From positions 1 to 46,071 of the forward strand of contig CAJWEV010000014.1 in the NCBI GenBank assembly GCA_913031575.1: a stretch of DNA of 46,071 nt. Reading direction: 5' to 3'. Below are positions 9,573 to 16,928 of the stretch, piece by piece. Numbering within the stretch: position 1 is the first letter of the stretch; the number at the start of each line of letters is the position of its first letter. The notes beneath the pieces are model-generated. The model was given only the letters and a program-made list of their open reading frames with translations. It searched no databases and was not told the origin of the DNA. The stretch comes from an uncultured Halieaceae bacterium. GTDB lineage: Bacteria > Pseudomonadota > Gammaproteobacteria > Pseudomonadales > Halieaceae. The position numbers and the translations under genes were made by a program.

Positions 9573-10483
9573 TACAACGGATCTCTTTTAACCAAATTCA
9601 GTTCGGCACGCACTTCCTCGGGGGTCATAATCTCTACTCCCATGGCCGTAATAATGCCCGATGCTTTCTCAACCAGCTCCGCATTACTCGCGAGACGTCC
9701 GCGCTCTAACCAGAGATTATCCTCAAGGCCGACACGGACATTGCCGCCCGATAGAACGGCTGCTGCGACAAAGGGCATCTGGTTTTTTCCGATACTAAAG
9801 GCCGAGTGAACCCAGTCACTGGGTACGTTATTCACCATGGCCATGAAAGTATTCATGTCATCGGGTGCCCCCCAAGGTATACCCATACAAAGCTGGACCA
9901 TGACAGGATCGTTAATGACACCCTCTTCGACCAACTGTTTGGCAAACCACAGGTGCCCCGTGTCGAACGCTTCGATCTCAATTTGAATGCCGAGGTCGGT
10001 CATACGCTGCGCCATGTCGCGCAACATGCCAGGTGTATTGGTCATCACGTAGTCGGCTTCGGCGAAGTTCATGGTCCCGCAGTCGAGTGTCGCAATCTCG
10101 GGCCGGCAGACTTCAAGGTGCTCGACACGCTCAGCCGCTGACACCATGTCCGTGCCCGCTTCCTGGAGGGGCAACGGTGCCTCGGGCGGGCCGAAGACAA
10201 TGTCTCCACCCATGCCCGCTGTCAGATTTACCACGACGTCGGTATCGGAAGCGCGAATGCGCTCAACAACTTCTTTATACAAATGAACGTCGCGTGCCGG
10301 CGCGCCCGTTTCAGGGTCGCGCACGTGAGAGTGAACAACCGCAGCGCCCGCCTTTGCCGCCTCGATGGCGTCACTGGCTATTTGCTCGGGACTACGCGGC
10401 ACCTTTTGACTTCGATCTTGTGAAGATCCAGAGCCTGTCAGTGCAGCGGTGATAAAAACTTTTTTACGCATGGCTAGTGGCAT
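9572..10483 (-). CDS. BKACE-family (DUF849) 3-dehydrocarnitine cleavage enzyme
   Basis: BKACE enzymes are Zn-dependent and condense a beta-keto acid with acetyl-CoA, releasing acetoacetate and a new CoA ester. With 3-dehydrocarnitine the products are acetoacetate and betainyl-CoA. The 303-residue protein shows the family hallmarks: ITAALTGS near the N-terminus, zinc ligands His51 and His53 in VVHSHVRDP, a central NLTAGMGG, and GLEDNLWLERG near the C-terminus. The Glu following TGA in the founding Kce enzyme is not obvious here, a difference that may relate to the cationic substrate. The downstream carnitine dehydrogenase and acetoacetyl-CoA synthetase fix the likely role. ATG 10483 and the in-frame ATG 10471 (MRKKVFI) are both possible starts; AGGGAAA precedes the first. 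Confidence 0.88.
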   Translation of the reverse strand: MPLAMRKKVFITAALTGSGSSQDRSQKVPRSPEQIASDAIEAAKAGAAVVHSHVRDPETGAPARDVHLYKEVVERIRASDTDVVVNLTAGMGGDIVFGPPEAPLPLQEAGTDMVSAAERVEHLEVCRPEIATLDCGTMNFAEADYVMTNTPGMLRDMAQRMTDLGIQIEIEAFDTGHLWFAKQLVEEGVINDPVMVQLCMGIPWGAPDDMNTFMAMVNNVPSDWVHSAFSIGKNQMPFVAAAVLSGGNVRVGLEDNLWLERGRLASNAELVEKASGIITAMGVEIMTPEEVRAELNLVKRDPL

Positions 10484-10582
10484 GGTCGGTTTCCCTGTTG
10501 TGTCGCTCTCGTTGTCGTTATTTTTTGTTTCTACTTACTAGTGTCGGCTTTTGTTTCTGCGCCTACTCAATAGACGCGCTAC

Positions 10583-11788
10583 TCAGAGACCTTTCGATCG
10601 CGCGGCCCTGTTCAAAGCTCGAGCCCGAGACATGATCTCGTCGCGATCAATGTAAACACCTTGTAAGTGTCGCTTACCTGACCCCGTAAACGCATCCCGC
10701 CCATGGAGTACACGGCGATTATCAAAGCACATGATGTCACCGGCGATCAGGCGGAACTTCAATTCAAACTCTGGTTGATCGGCCATGCGGTGAAATAGTC
10801 GTAGCGCATCATACGAGCGGCTCACGTCTTCATTGGCCATCGCCGGAAAGGCACGGACCGGATAAAAGGCTCGAATAGTGGGCGTATCGCAGCCAGGTAA
10901 ATAATCTATGATGGGCGCGGACCATCGGTGATCGATGCCGGGGCCGCGGTTGAAGAAAATCCAATGCCGTGTAGACAGAAGCTCAAACGCTTCCGGGTGG
11001 TCGCGCTCGAGCGCCTCGACAAGTGCGGCCCCATCGGTCAATGTAGATTCGCCGCCATCGGCCTCGTTAATCAGGCAATGCAGGAATTGGAATCCCGGGG
11101 GGACCTCTCGTGTGGGCAAATCGGAATGAGGCCCCAGCCGCAACCCCGTGTTCGCGGTGGAATTTGTCTTCGCATCGCCGGCGAGCTCAACGTCTGCCTT
11201 CACATCCCACAACATACCGAAATTACTGTCACGCACCGGGCCAATCCGCTCTGCGAGTTTGAGCAGGTAGGCCTCATGCGTTGGAGAGTTCTCCAATACA
11301 CAGGCGCCATAAACGAGTAAGTTATTGAGCAGTGTCAGGATAACGTCATCGTTTTCAAGCGCCATACTGCCATCCACCCGCGGCACCTCACCGATAGAGT
11401 CAGTTGTCCACGAAATCACCTCAGGAAGCCAACTACTGGGCCGGTGATTATTATCGGCCACATGGCGCAACCAACCTGCGTGATAGATAGAGCGTTGGCC
11501 ATCATTGGCCCACTCAACAATGAGATCACCGGCGTCATCTACTACGGCTGATCTCACTTCAATGTCGTCAGTGAGTGCCGCAGGATCTAGAATGCCCTCA
11601 CGGGTTGCCAAGTCGATACCCCCCTGACCCATCGCGTTCTCGCGCAGCCAGAATCGATGGCAGGCCAGCTTCGCATCATCACACCAGCGGATATGGACAA
11701 AATCACCCTCGGTGACTGCAGCGGCTAGTGGGCTAGGTTCGTAGTGATAGAAGTCGGGGGCTAGTGCCTGCGAGACTGGAGTGTTCAT
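10583..11788 (-). CDS. gamma-butyrobetaine dioxygenase-like Fe(II)/2-oxoglutarate oxygenase
   Basis: This 401-residue protein has the two-domain layout of gamma-butyrobetaine hydroxylase (BBOX): an N-terminal DUF971-like domain (about 25-115) and a TauD/TfdA catalytic domain. BBOX hydroxylates gamma-butyrobetaine to L-carnitine. The iron triad is His221, Asp223 (GPHSD) and His362 (RRVLHGRD), with Arg373 placed to bind 2-oxoglutarate. Phe190 and Trp194 align with two substrate-cage aromatics. The N-terminal WLRENAMGQGG replaces the WLRDNCPCSDC of the human enzyme, so the zinc ligands are absent (see findings). GGAGG lies ten bases before the ATG. It heads the carnitine operon, 99 bases before the BKACE gene. 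A different trimethylammonium substrate remains possible. Confidence 0.8.
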   Translation of the reverse strand: MNTPVSQALAPDFYHYEPSPLAAAVTEGDFVHIRWCDDAKLACHRFWLRENAMGQGGIDLATREGILDPAALTDDIEVRSAVVDDAGDLIVEWANDGQRSIYHAGWLRHVADNNHRPSSWLPEVISWTTDSIGEVPRVDGSMALENDDVILTLLNNLLVYGACVLENSPTHEAYLLKLAERIGPVRDSNFGMLWDVKADVELAGDAKTNSTANTGLRLGPHSDLPTREVPPGFQFLHCLINEADGGESTLTDGAALVEALERDHPEAFELLSTRHWIFFNRGPGIDHRWSAPIIDYLPGCDTPTIRAFYPVRAFPAMANEDVSRSYDALRLFHRMADQPEFELKFRLIAGDIMCFDNRRVLHGRDAFTGSGKRHLQGVYIDRDEIMSRARALNRAARSKGL

Positions 11789-11833
11789 TGTGCCAACGCC
11801 TCCTGCGGCGCATGTGTCAGACAGCGTGTGTGA

Positions 11834-11848
11834 TCATAATTATTATGA
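11834..11848. promoter_or_regulatory. perfect palindrome upstream of the BBOX-like gene, probable operator/-10 region
   Basis: TCATAATTATTATGA is a perfect 15-base palindrome (seven-base arms around one centre base), 46 bases upstream of the BBOX-like start. Read on the minus strand its edge forms TATGAT, a five-of-six match to a -10 box, but no good -35 box lies 17 bases upstream. A regulator bound here could therefore control the carnitine operon. Confidence 0.45.
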
Positions 11849-12341
11849 GGGCGATTTTTCTGCTTCGCCTTATGTTGAGCGCTGCGCCACTTTTTACTGT
11901 GTCACCTACTCACATTACGACTTAGTCCGAGCAAGCTATGCACCAGCATCGTCGCCGCCCTTCCAAGCCAACACAACTGACTTTAACCTACTTCACTGCA
12001 AATTTTCCGCAACGTTTTTTCAGGGTTTTTTTGGCCACATTGATTCGCGCTCAAACAAACACTGCGAAGTTGAATAAACCGTGACAGCAGGACGATGAGG
12101 ATACGCGCACCAAATAGATAAGTGCTGGCTAAGTAGTCGGCGACCGCACAACATCAGTGAAAAGGCTGCAGCAGACCCCGGGGCTCCCGTGATCGCGAGT
12201 TTCGATCACGATTGGCCGCGGTATTTTTCGAGAGAACGTAATGCGGAGGACCATAGGAGCAACATGGTCATGCAGGCGACAAAAGCACGACAAATTAAGT
12301 GTGCCGGATCGGCTGAAAACAACCGCATAGCAACAAAAATC

Positions 12342-12404
12342 GCAAATTACTTTGCACTCAAATGGAGTGAAAATTCACACCTAACAAAGAGCGCAAAATT
12401 CACA
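12342..12404. promoter_or_regulatory. cluster of inverted and direct repeats before the first MFS gene
   Basis: Three elements are visible. GCAAA-TTAC-TTTGC (12342-12355) is an inverted repeat. GGAGTGAAAATTCACACC (12364-12381) is a near-perfect 18-base palindrome with one mismatched pair in each half plus the centre. AAAATTCACA occurs at 12370-12379 and again at 12395-12404, 25 bases apart. This resembles a tandem binding site for a transcription regulator. No regulator gene lies nearby. Confidence 0.4.
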
Positions 12405-12475
12405 GATTTCAACACTTGCGCGGCGATAAAAAATATTGAAAATGCGCGCTCCGAAATTCAACTGGGCCGGGCGAC

Positions 12476-13783
12476 ATGAGCAGCGTTCGATCTATATTTT
12501 CTTTGTTGTTGACCACAGCATTCTTGCTGACGGGTCACGGCATACACATGACCTTTTTGCCGCTCATGGCGAGCGATATAGGACTTTCGCAGACCGTGAT
12601 TGGTATCTCCGGGTCTGCGTATTTTGCCGGCTTCATTTCAGGTGCCATGGTGACACCGCATATTATTGCTAGGGTGGGGCATGTTCGCAGCTTCACCACG
12701 CTCATGGCCGTATTCCTGTGCTGCTTTCAAGTACTCCCAATGACCGACGCAGGCTGGATATGGATTGTTGCGCGCTTTTTGCTCGGTGCAGTGATGTGCG
12801 GTGCCTACACAGTCGTCGAGAGCTGGTTATCAGATCAAGCAGACCCGCAAAACCATGGACGGGTTCTCGGGATCTACACACTGGTTGTATTAGGTGCAAT
12901 GGCCGCTGGCCAGGCTATGTTGGGCCTTGCTTACGGTGACGCCGCAATAGTATTTGCCCTAATATCCATTCTCATTGGTTGCGCCATCATTCCCGTGAGT
13001 CTCACGAGCTCCTTGGCACCAGCGCCTGTCCCCGCGACGCGCATCGACTTTATGAAGCTATACCGACGCTCACACACCGCGTTCGCAGGCGCATTAGGTT
13101 CAGGTGTCATTATCGGTACTTTCTGGACCTTGGGTGCCGTGCACGTCGTAAGCGTTACAGGAAATGCCGACTTTGCACCTACATTTGTAGCCGTCAGCAT
13201 TCTGGGTGGTGCGTTAGTCCAATACCCTATTGGCATCGCGTCTGATCGAATCGATCGTCGCCATGTACTGACCTTACTTTGTGCCATGAGTAGCCTGACT
13301 GCTTTTTGCCTATCAAGCGCAACGGATACGACATCGCTCATTGTGGGTGCTGCTGCCTTTGGTGCCGCTAGCAACTCACTTTATGCAGTGTCATTGGCCA
13401 AGGCAGCCGATAACTCAGAGCGCGACGAATTCGTGATTATTGGCTCATCCGTGCTTCTACTGAACGCCTTAGGCGCTGCCATTGGTTCGTTTATCTTTGG
13501 GTGGGCCATGCGTTCGGCCCAAGGTGATATTCTCTTCACACTGATAGCGATCGCCTCTGCACTATTTGCTGCCTTCATCGCTATCCAACCAAAGGGAGCG
13601 ACAGCCGTTGCGACTGACGAGCAAAGCAGCTTTGTTCCTGCGACGTCAGCCTCGGCTCCGGCTGCTTTACAGCAAGATCCGCGTGCGGGGGAGATCGCTG
13701 AAGAAGACCGGCTGAAGCCTACAGACACAGTCTCTGCAACTGATGAATTAGGCAGCGAGATCGAATGCTCAACAGCCGGCTGA
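12476..13783 (+). CDS. MFS transporter (YcaD/CynX-like)
   Basis: A 435-residue major facilitator protein with about twelve membrane helices. Visible features include HGIHMTFLPLMASDIGLS in helix 1, the motif-A-like loop after helix 2 (TPHIIARVGHVRSF), VESWLSDQADPQNHGRVLGIYTL between helices 4 and 5 (typical of YcaD-type transporters), and the second-half motif YPIGIASDRIDRR. A hydrophilic cytoplasmic tail of about 60 residues, rich in Ala, Ser, Thr and acidic residues, follows the last helix. It is transcribed divergently from the carnitine operon, so uptake of carnitine, butyrobetaine or a related compound is a reasonable guess. Substrate cannot be read from sequence. Confidence 0.85.
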   Translation: MSSVRSIFSLLLTTAFLLTGHGIHMTFLPLMASDIGLSQTVIGISGSAYFAGFISGAMVTPHIIARVGHVRSFTTLMAVFLCCFQVLPMTDAGWIWIVARFLLGAVMCGAYTVVESWLSDQADPQNHGRVLGIYTLVVLGAMAAGQAMLGLAYGDAAIVFALISILIGCAIIPVSLTSSLAPAPVPATRIDFMKLYRRSHTAFAGALGSGVIIGTFWTLGAVHVVSVTGNADFAPTFVAVSILGGALVQYPIGIASDRIDRRHVLTLLCAMSSLTAFCLSSATDTTSLIVGAAAFGAASNSLYAVSLAKAADNSERDEFVIIGSSVLLLNALGAAIGSFIFGWAMRSAQGDILFTLIAIASALFAAFIAIQPKGATAVATDEQSSFVPATSASAPAALQQDPRAGEIAEEDRLKPTDTVSATDELGSEIECSTAG

Positions 13784-13896
13784 GGCTCGCTATTGAGCGC
13801 TGCACCTGTGGGCGCGGCAACGCTTATTTTTTTCTGGATGTTTTTGCCTAAACCCACTTATGCTGATGTCTCTGGTGGCAGTAGCGAGTGCGTTTC

Positions 13897-15186
13897 ATGG
13901 GCACTTCAACAATTCCCGTTCGGTGGCGCTTTTTCTCCGTCATCTTCATCCTGAGTTTTCTCTCCTACATGCTCCGGCAGCACTTTCCTGTCGCGGGCGA
14001 GTTCATGATGAAAGAGCTCGTCATCAGCGAACTACAGATGGGCTGGGTGTACGGGGCCTTTTTCTGGGGCTACCTCGTTTTTCAGATTCCAGGCGGCATA
14101 CTGGGTAAACGCTTCGGTCCGCGACTGACACTCCTCGTCGCTGGCGCTATATGGGTTCTTGCTTGCTTGCTATTCGCCATATTGCCCGGCAGTTTCGAGT
14201 CATCAGTCATAGGCACCGTTGGTATGCTAATTGCCATTCGCGTGGTCATGGGCGCAGCGCATGCACCCATATACCCGGTTCAAGCCGCGTCTGTGGAGCG
14301 ATGGTTCCCTGTCGGCCAGTGGGCCCTACCCAGTGCGGTCTCGAGCACTGGCTTGTCTCTGGGCGCTGCGGCGGCGGCTCCCATTTTCTCGATCGTTATT
14401 ATCAACTACGGCTGGCGCGCTTCATTTCTTGTCTTCGTACCAGTGGGACTGTTGTTCTTCTCAATTTGGTGGTGGTACGCGCGCGATAATCCCAGAGAAC
14501 ATCCAGCCATGTCCGAGGATGAGCTAGAAAAAATCGAAGCTAATCGCTCAGGTTTGACTCAAGATGTAGGCTATGCCGCCTGGCGCCAGCTGCTGGCTCA
14601 TCGAGAAACCTTGCTACTGGCGTCCGCCTATTTCACACACAACTTCGTCTTCTACTCCTTCGCCACCTGGTTCTTTCATTATCTGGTGAACGTACTCGGT
14701 TTCAGCATTATCGAGTCGGGTATGCTGGCCGCCGCTCCCTGGGTACTGGGTGCCGTAGCAGCGACAGTTGGAGGATGGGTTTGCGACACCTTGTGTCATC
14801 GCCTTGGACCCAAATTAGGTTGTCGTATCCCTGCGATGACCGGTCTTATCGGCACGGGCATCTTCCTCTACCTCGGCCTATACGCCTCATCACCCTACAT
14901 TGCTGTTGCCCTACTCTCACTCTGCTATGCCTGCACGCAATTCGCTGAGGGGTCCTTCTGGTCAGCCCAGATACACCTTGCAGGGCCCTATTCGGCACCC
15001 GCCTGTGGGCTGATGAATACGGGTGGTAGCGTTTCAGGCATCATCGTAGGCCCTCTCATGCCCTTTCTTGCCCTCAAGGTAGGCTGGGTGGCTGCGCTAA
15101 GCACAGGCACCATTGTCGCCTTCATAGGTGCTGCGCTGTGGATGTTCGTCCGCGTCGATAAGCCGTTCCAACCACGAGAGATTTAA
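13897..15186 (+). CDS. MFS transporter, anion:cation symporter (ACS)-like
   Basis: A 430-residue twelve-helix major facilitator protein of the ACS/DgoT type. Typical elements are WVYGAFFWGYLVFQIPGGILGKRFGPR after helix 2, RVVMGAAHAPIYPVQAASVERWFP at helix 4, and WRASFLVFVPVGLLFFSIWWWYARDNPREHP leading into the central loop. This family usually carries carboxylates with H+ or Na+. ATG 13897 is chosen; an in-frame GTG at 13888 is an alternative. It lies about 110 bases after the first MFS gene on the same strand. A dioxygenase pseudogene follows on the same strand, suggesting that an ancestral transporter-oxygenase pair has lost its enzyme. Confidence 0.85.
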   Translation: MGTSTIPVRWRFFSVIFILSFLSYMLRQHFPVAGEFMMKELVISELQMGWVYGAFFWGYLVFQIPGGILGKRFGPRLTLLVAGAIWVLACLLFAILPGSFESSVIGTVGMLIAIRVVMGAAHAPIYPVQAASVERWFPVGQWALPSAVSSTGLSLGAAAAAPIFSIVIINYGWRASFLVFVPVGLLFFSIWWWYARDNPREHPAMSEDELEKIEANRSGLTQDVGYAAWRQLLAHRETLLLASAYFTHNFVFYSFATWFFHYLVNVLGFSIIESGMLAAAPWVLGAVAATVGGWVCDTLCHRLGPKLGCRIPAMTGLIGTGIFLYLGLYASSPYIAVALLSLCYACTQFAEGSFWSAQIHLAGPYSAPACGLMNTGGSVSGIIVGPLMPFLALKVGWVAALSTGTIVAFIGAALWMFVRVDKPFQPREI

Positions 15187-15211
15187 GCACCAAAAATCCG
15201 CTAACTCAGCC

Positions 15212-15225
15212 CGCTTTTAAAAGCG
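15212..15225. repeat. 14-base perfect palindrome after the MFS gene
   Basis: CGCTTTTAAAAGCG is perfectly self-complementary, 25 bases after the second MFS stop. With no spacer it could only form a small hairpin. No T-run follows, so it is a poor terminator; it may be a protein site. Confidence 0.35.
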
Positions 15226-15305
15226 CCGCTGTCGCCTTCAGGTCTATTCTCACTCGGCGCATGACATGACCAGTGCGCAGATCAGACAAAGAGCCTAAGG
15301 CAAGT

Positions 15306-15354
15306 GACTATCGTCTCTTTTAGAGACGACTATCTTGGAAAGTAGTCGACTATC
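15306..15354. repeat. three GACTATC direct repeats with an embedded hairpin
   Basis: GACTATC occurs at 15306-15312, 15328-15334 and 15348-15354. TCGTCTC-TTTTA-GAGACGA (15311-15329) is a perfect seven-pair hairpin between the first two copies, and TAGTCGACTA (15343-15352) is a perfect palindrome. The cluster sits at the left edge of the recognisable dioxygenase remnant and may mark the deletion or insertion that truncated it. Confidence 0.5.
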
Positions 15355-15665
15355 CAGGCTATGAATGAGGGCTTCCATAGCAACAGTGTCTGGATACATG
15401 CGGTAATAGGGATTCATCCTATTACCTACGATAAGTACATCATGGTGAATCGCTCTTTCACTCAGGGCATCGCGGGAATGCAAAAGCCGGAGAGCGACTG
15501 TCTGCTCGAATATGCATACTTGCACATTGATTAACCGGAACATCAGGTGCGATTCCGCTGGCGAGAACATTCGGTGGGGAGCTGGGACAAACGGGTGACA
15601 CAACACCAGGCGCACGCCGACTACCAGTCAATTCTGATCGGCGCGCTGCTAGGGACACAGCTTAG
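15355..15665 (+). pseudogene. C-terminal remnant of a TauD/TfdA-family Fe(II)/2-oxoglutarate dioxygenase
   Basis: Reading from 15361 on the plus strand gives a TauD/TfdA C-terminal region: SNSVWIHAVIGIHPITYDKY corresponds to the family's H-P-V-V-R-T-H-P segment, IMVNRSFTQGIAGM to the FVNRGFT segment, then PESDCLLEYAYLHI. A TAA at 15532-15534 interrupts the frame. It continues as PEHQVRFRWREHSVGSWDKR and VTQHQAHADYQ, which includes the family's distal iron-ligand His (TQH). Just after DYQ (about 15627) the match shifts frame, where another frame reads NSDRRAAR. The N-terminal two thirds, including HxD, are missing. One stop, one frameshift and truncation make it a clear pseudogene. It ends beside the convergent Rieske gene. 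Confidence 0.8.
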
Positions 15666-16924
15666 GCGTGACTAGCTTTCTCGAGGCTATGTAGGTACCA
15701 ACAAACAAACTTCTGAAGCGTGGCTTCGAACTCGGGATGGTAAGGCCCAGGCTCAAAAAATCGCGAGTTCACACCCGCATTATTTCGAAGAATGATGTAC
15801 TCGTCTTCCTGTGTGGTGTGGTCCCAGAGCCAGACGACATCCTCGCGCTTGTAGTCTTTACCATCCTCGGCATCACCACGCACAAACCAGACCAGTTCAA
15901 CATCGGTCTCAGTAAGTGATCGTGGAAGGAATCGGTAAAGAACGCAGTGGTCCGGGTAGTTCAACATAAAGGTCAGCGGACCCATTTGATAATCACCTGC
16001 CCCACCGTCATAGTCTTTGATATTACCCATGAGCGGTGCTACCGGTTGCCCATCTCGGCTACCTGTAACATTCCCGTCAAATAGTCCATATCGCATGGTG
16101 TGGACACAAGCACCAAAGCCGTGTGCGTCTCGGTAAATCTTGGTGTATTGCTTGGACATGCCGGGCACCCCCGTCACCTCGTCGGAACGCTCGAGTAACG
16201 CCTCCACAATCGGCGCTACTTTTTCATGCAAATCTTTAAAAGTGTGTAGCTTGGCGTAAGCGCGGTGTGAGGTGGCGCAGTGATAGCACTCTAAATAGTT
16301 CTCAAGCACGAGTTTCCAGTTCGCACCGATCTTGTAGGTCTTACGATGAGCGACCTTCGCGTTCGCCAAATCATAGGCGCCGAGTGGCTCAGAAATATGT
16401 TCAAGTGGCCCCAGGAAATCAGCAGCGTTTGGGTCACAGTTAATGAATACTAGCCCCATGTACTCGACACAGCGGACCGGTTTTAGCCCGTGCGCGTCCG
16501 CATCAAAGTCAGGTATGACATGTGTTTCACGTGCAGCCTTGAGACTACCGTCCAAGTTGTAGACCCAGCCATGATATGGGCAAACAAAGGTGCGCTTGTT
16601 TCCGGTTGCGGCTTCGCACACTTGTGCGCCACGATGGCGGCAGATGTTGTGCATGGCTCGAATCTTCCCGTCATCACCACGGACCACAATGATAGAGTCC
16701 TCACCAATGTCTACCAGCTGATAATCGCCCTTTGCCGGAACTTCGCTGCTGTGCAGTGCATACAACCAGCTTTTAAAAACAAGGTGATCGAGTTCACGCT
16801 CGTACACCAGATGCGAACGATAGAAATAGGCATCCATTGCGTGCCGCGGACGCTCCCGCTCCGCAGCGAGTTTCTCGCGCATCCGCTGGAGGGAGTCGTC
16901 AACTTGTGTTGCAATGAGGTGCAT
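15662..16924 (-). CDS. Rieske non-haem iron oxygenase alpha subunit, glycine-betaine/quaternary-amine N-demethylase type
   Basis: Oxygenases of this group remove an N-methyl group from compounds such as glycine betaine, stachydrine or carnitine, releasing formaldehyde. The 420-residue protein has the Rieske [2Fe-2S] ligands Cys95/His97 and Cys115/His118 (CRH..CPYH). The mononuclear iron motif is ENYLECYHCATSH (208-220), with His215 and His220 as ligands and Asp374 as the likely carboxylate. Glu212 sits where ring-hydroxylating dioxygenases use a bridging Asp, as in quaternary-amine oxygenases. It is the last gene of a four-gene operon, four bases after the GcvT-like stop and without its own clear ribosome binding site. 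No ferredoxin or reductase partner is encoded in the window. Substrate is unproven. Confidence 0.85.
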   Translation of the reverse strand: MHLIATQVDDSLQRMREKLAAERERPRHAMDAYFYRSHLVYERELDHLVFKSWLYALHSSEVPAKGDYQLVDIGEDSIIVVRGDDGKIRAMHNICRHRGAQVCEAATGNKRTFVCPYHGWVYNLDGSLKAARETHVIPDFDADAHGLKPVRCVEYMGLVFINCDPNAADFLGPLEHISEPLGAYDLANAKVAHRKTYKIGANWKLVLENYLECYHCATSHRAYAKLHTFKDLHEKVAPIVEALLERSDEVTGVPGMSKQYTKIYRDAHGFGACVHTMRYGLFDGNVTGSRDGQPVAPLMGNIKDYDGGAGDYQMGPLTFMLNYPDHCVLYRFLPRSLTETDVELVWFVRGDAEDGKDYKREDVVWLWDHTTQEDEYIILRNNAGVNSRFFEPGPYHPEFEATLQKFVCWYLHSLEKASHA

Positions 16925-16928
16925 GAGG

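Larger units (their letters stand above)
11789..12475. other. 687-base divergent control region of the carnitine island
   Basis: No credible gene was found here. Open frames at 11781-12077 and 12189-12479 (plus) have atypical composition and no ribosome binding sites. The region lies between the divergent BBOX-like gene and the first MFS gene and contains several inverted repeats, listed separately. Bases 12280-12450 are clearly more A/T-rich than the flanking genes, as expected of a regulatory region. Confidence 0.6.

Noticed and set aside
11781-12479. Two plus-strand frames (98 and 96 codons) in the divergent control region
   Set aside because: No ribosome binding sites, odd residue composition, overlap with the palindromes, and no family features.
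15295-15615. 106-codon minus-strand frame in the gap between the MFS and Rieske genes
   Set aside because: It is antisense to the TauD/TfdA pseudogene, whose family motifs are clear on the plus strand; the minus-strand protein matches nothing recognisable.
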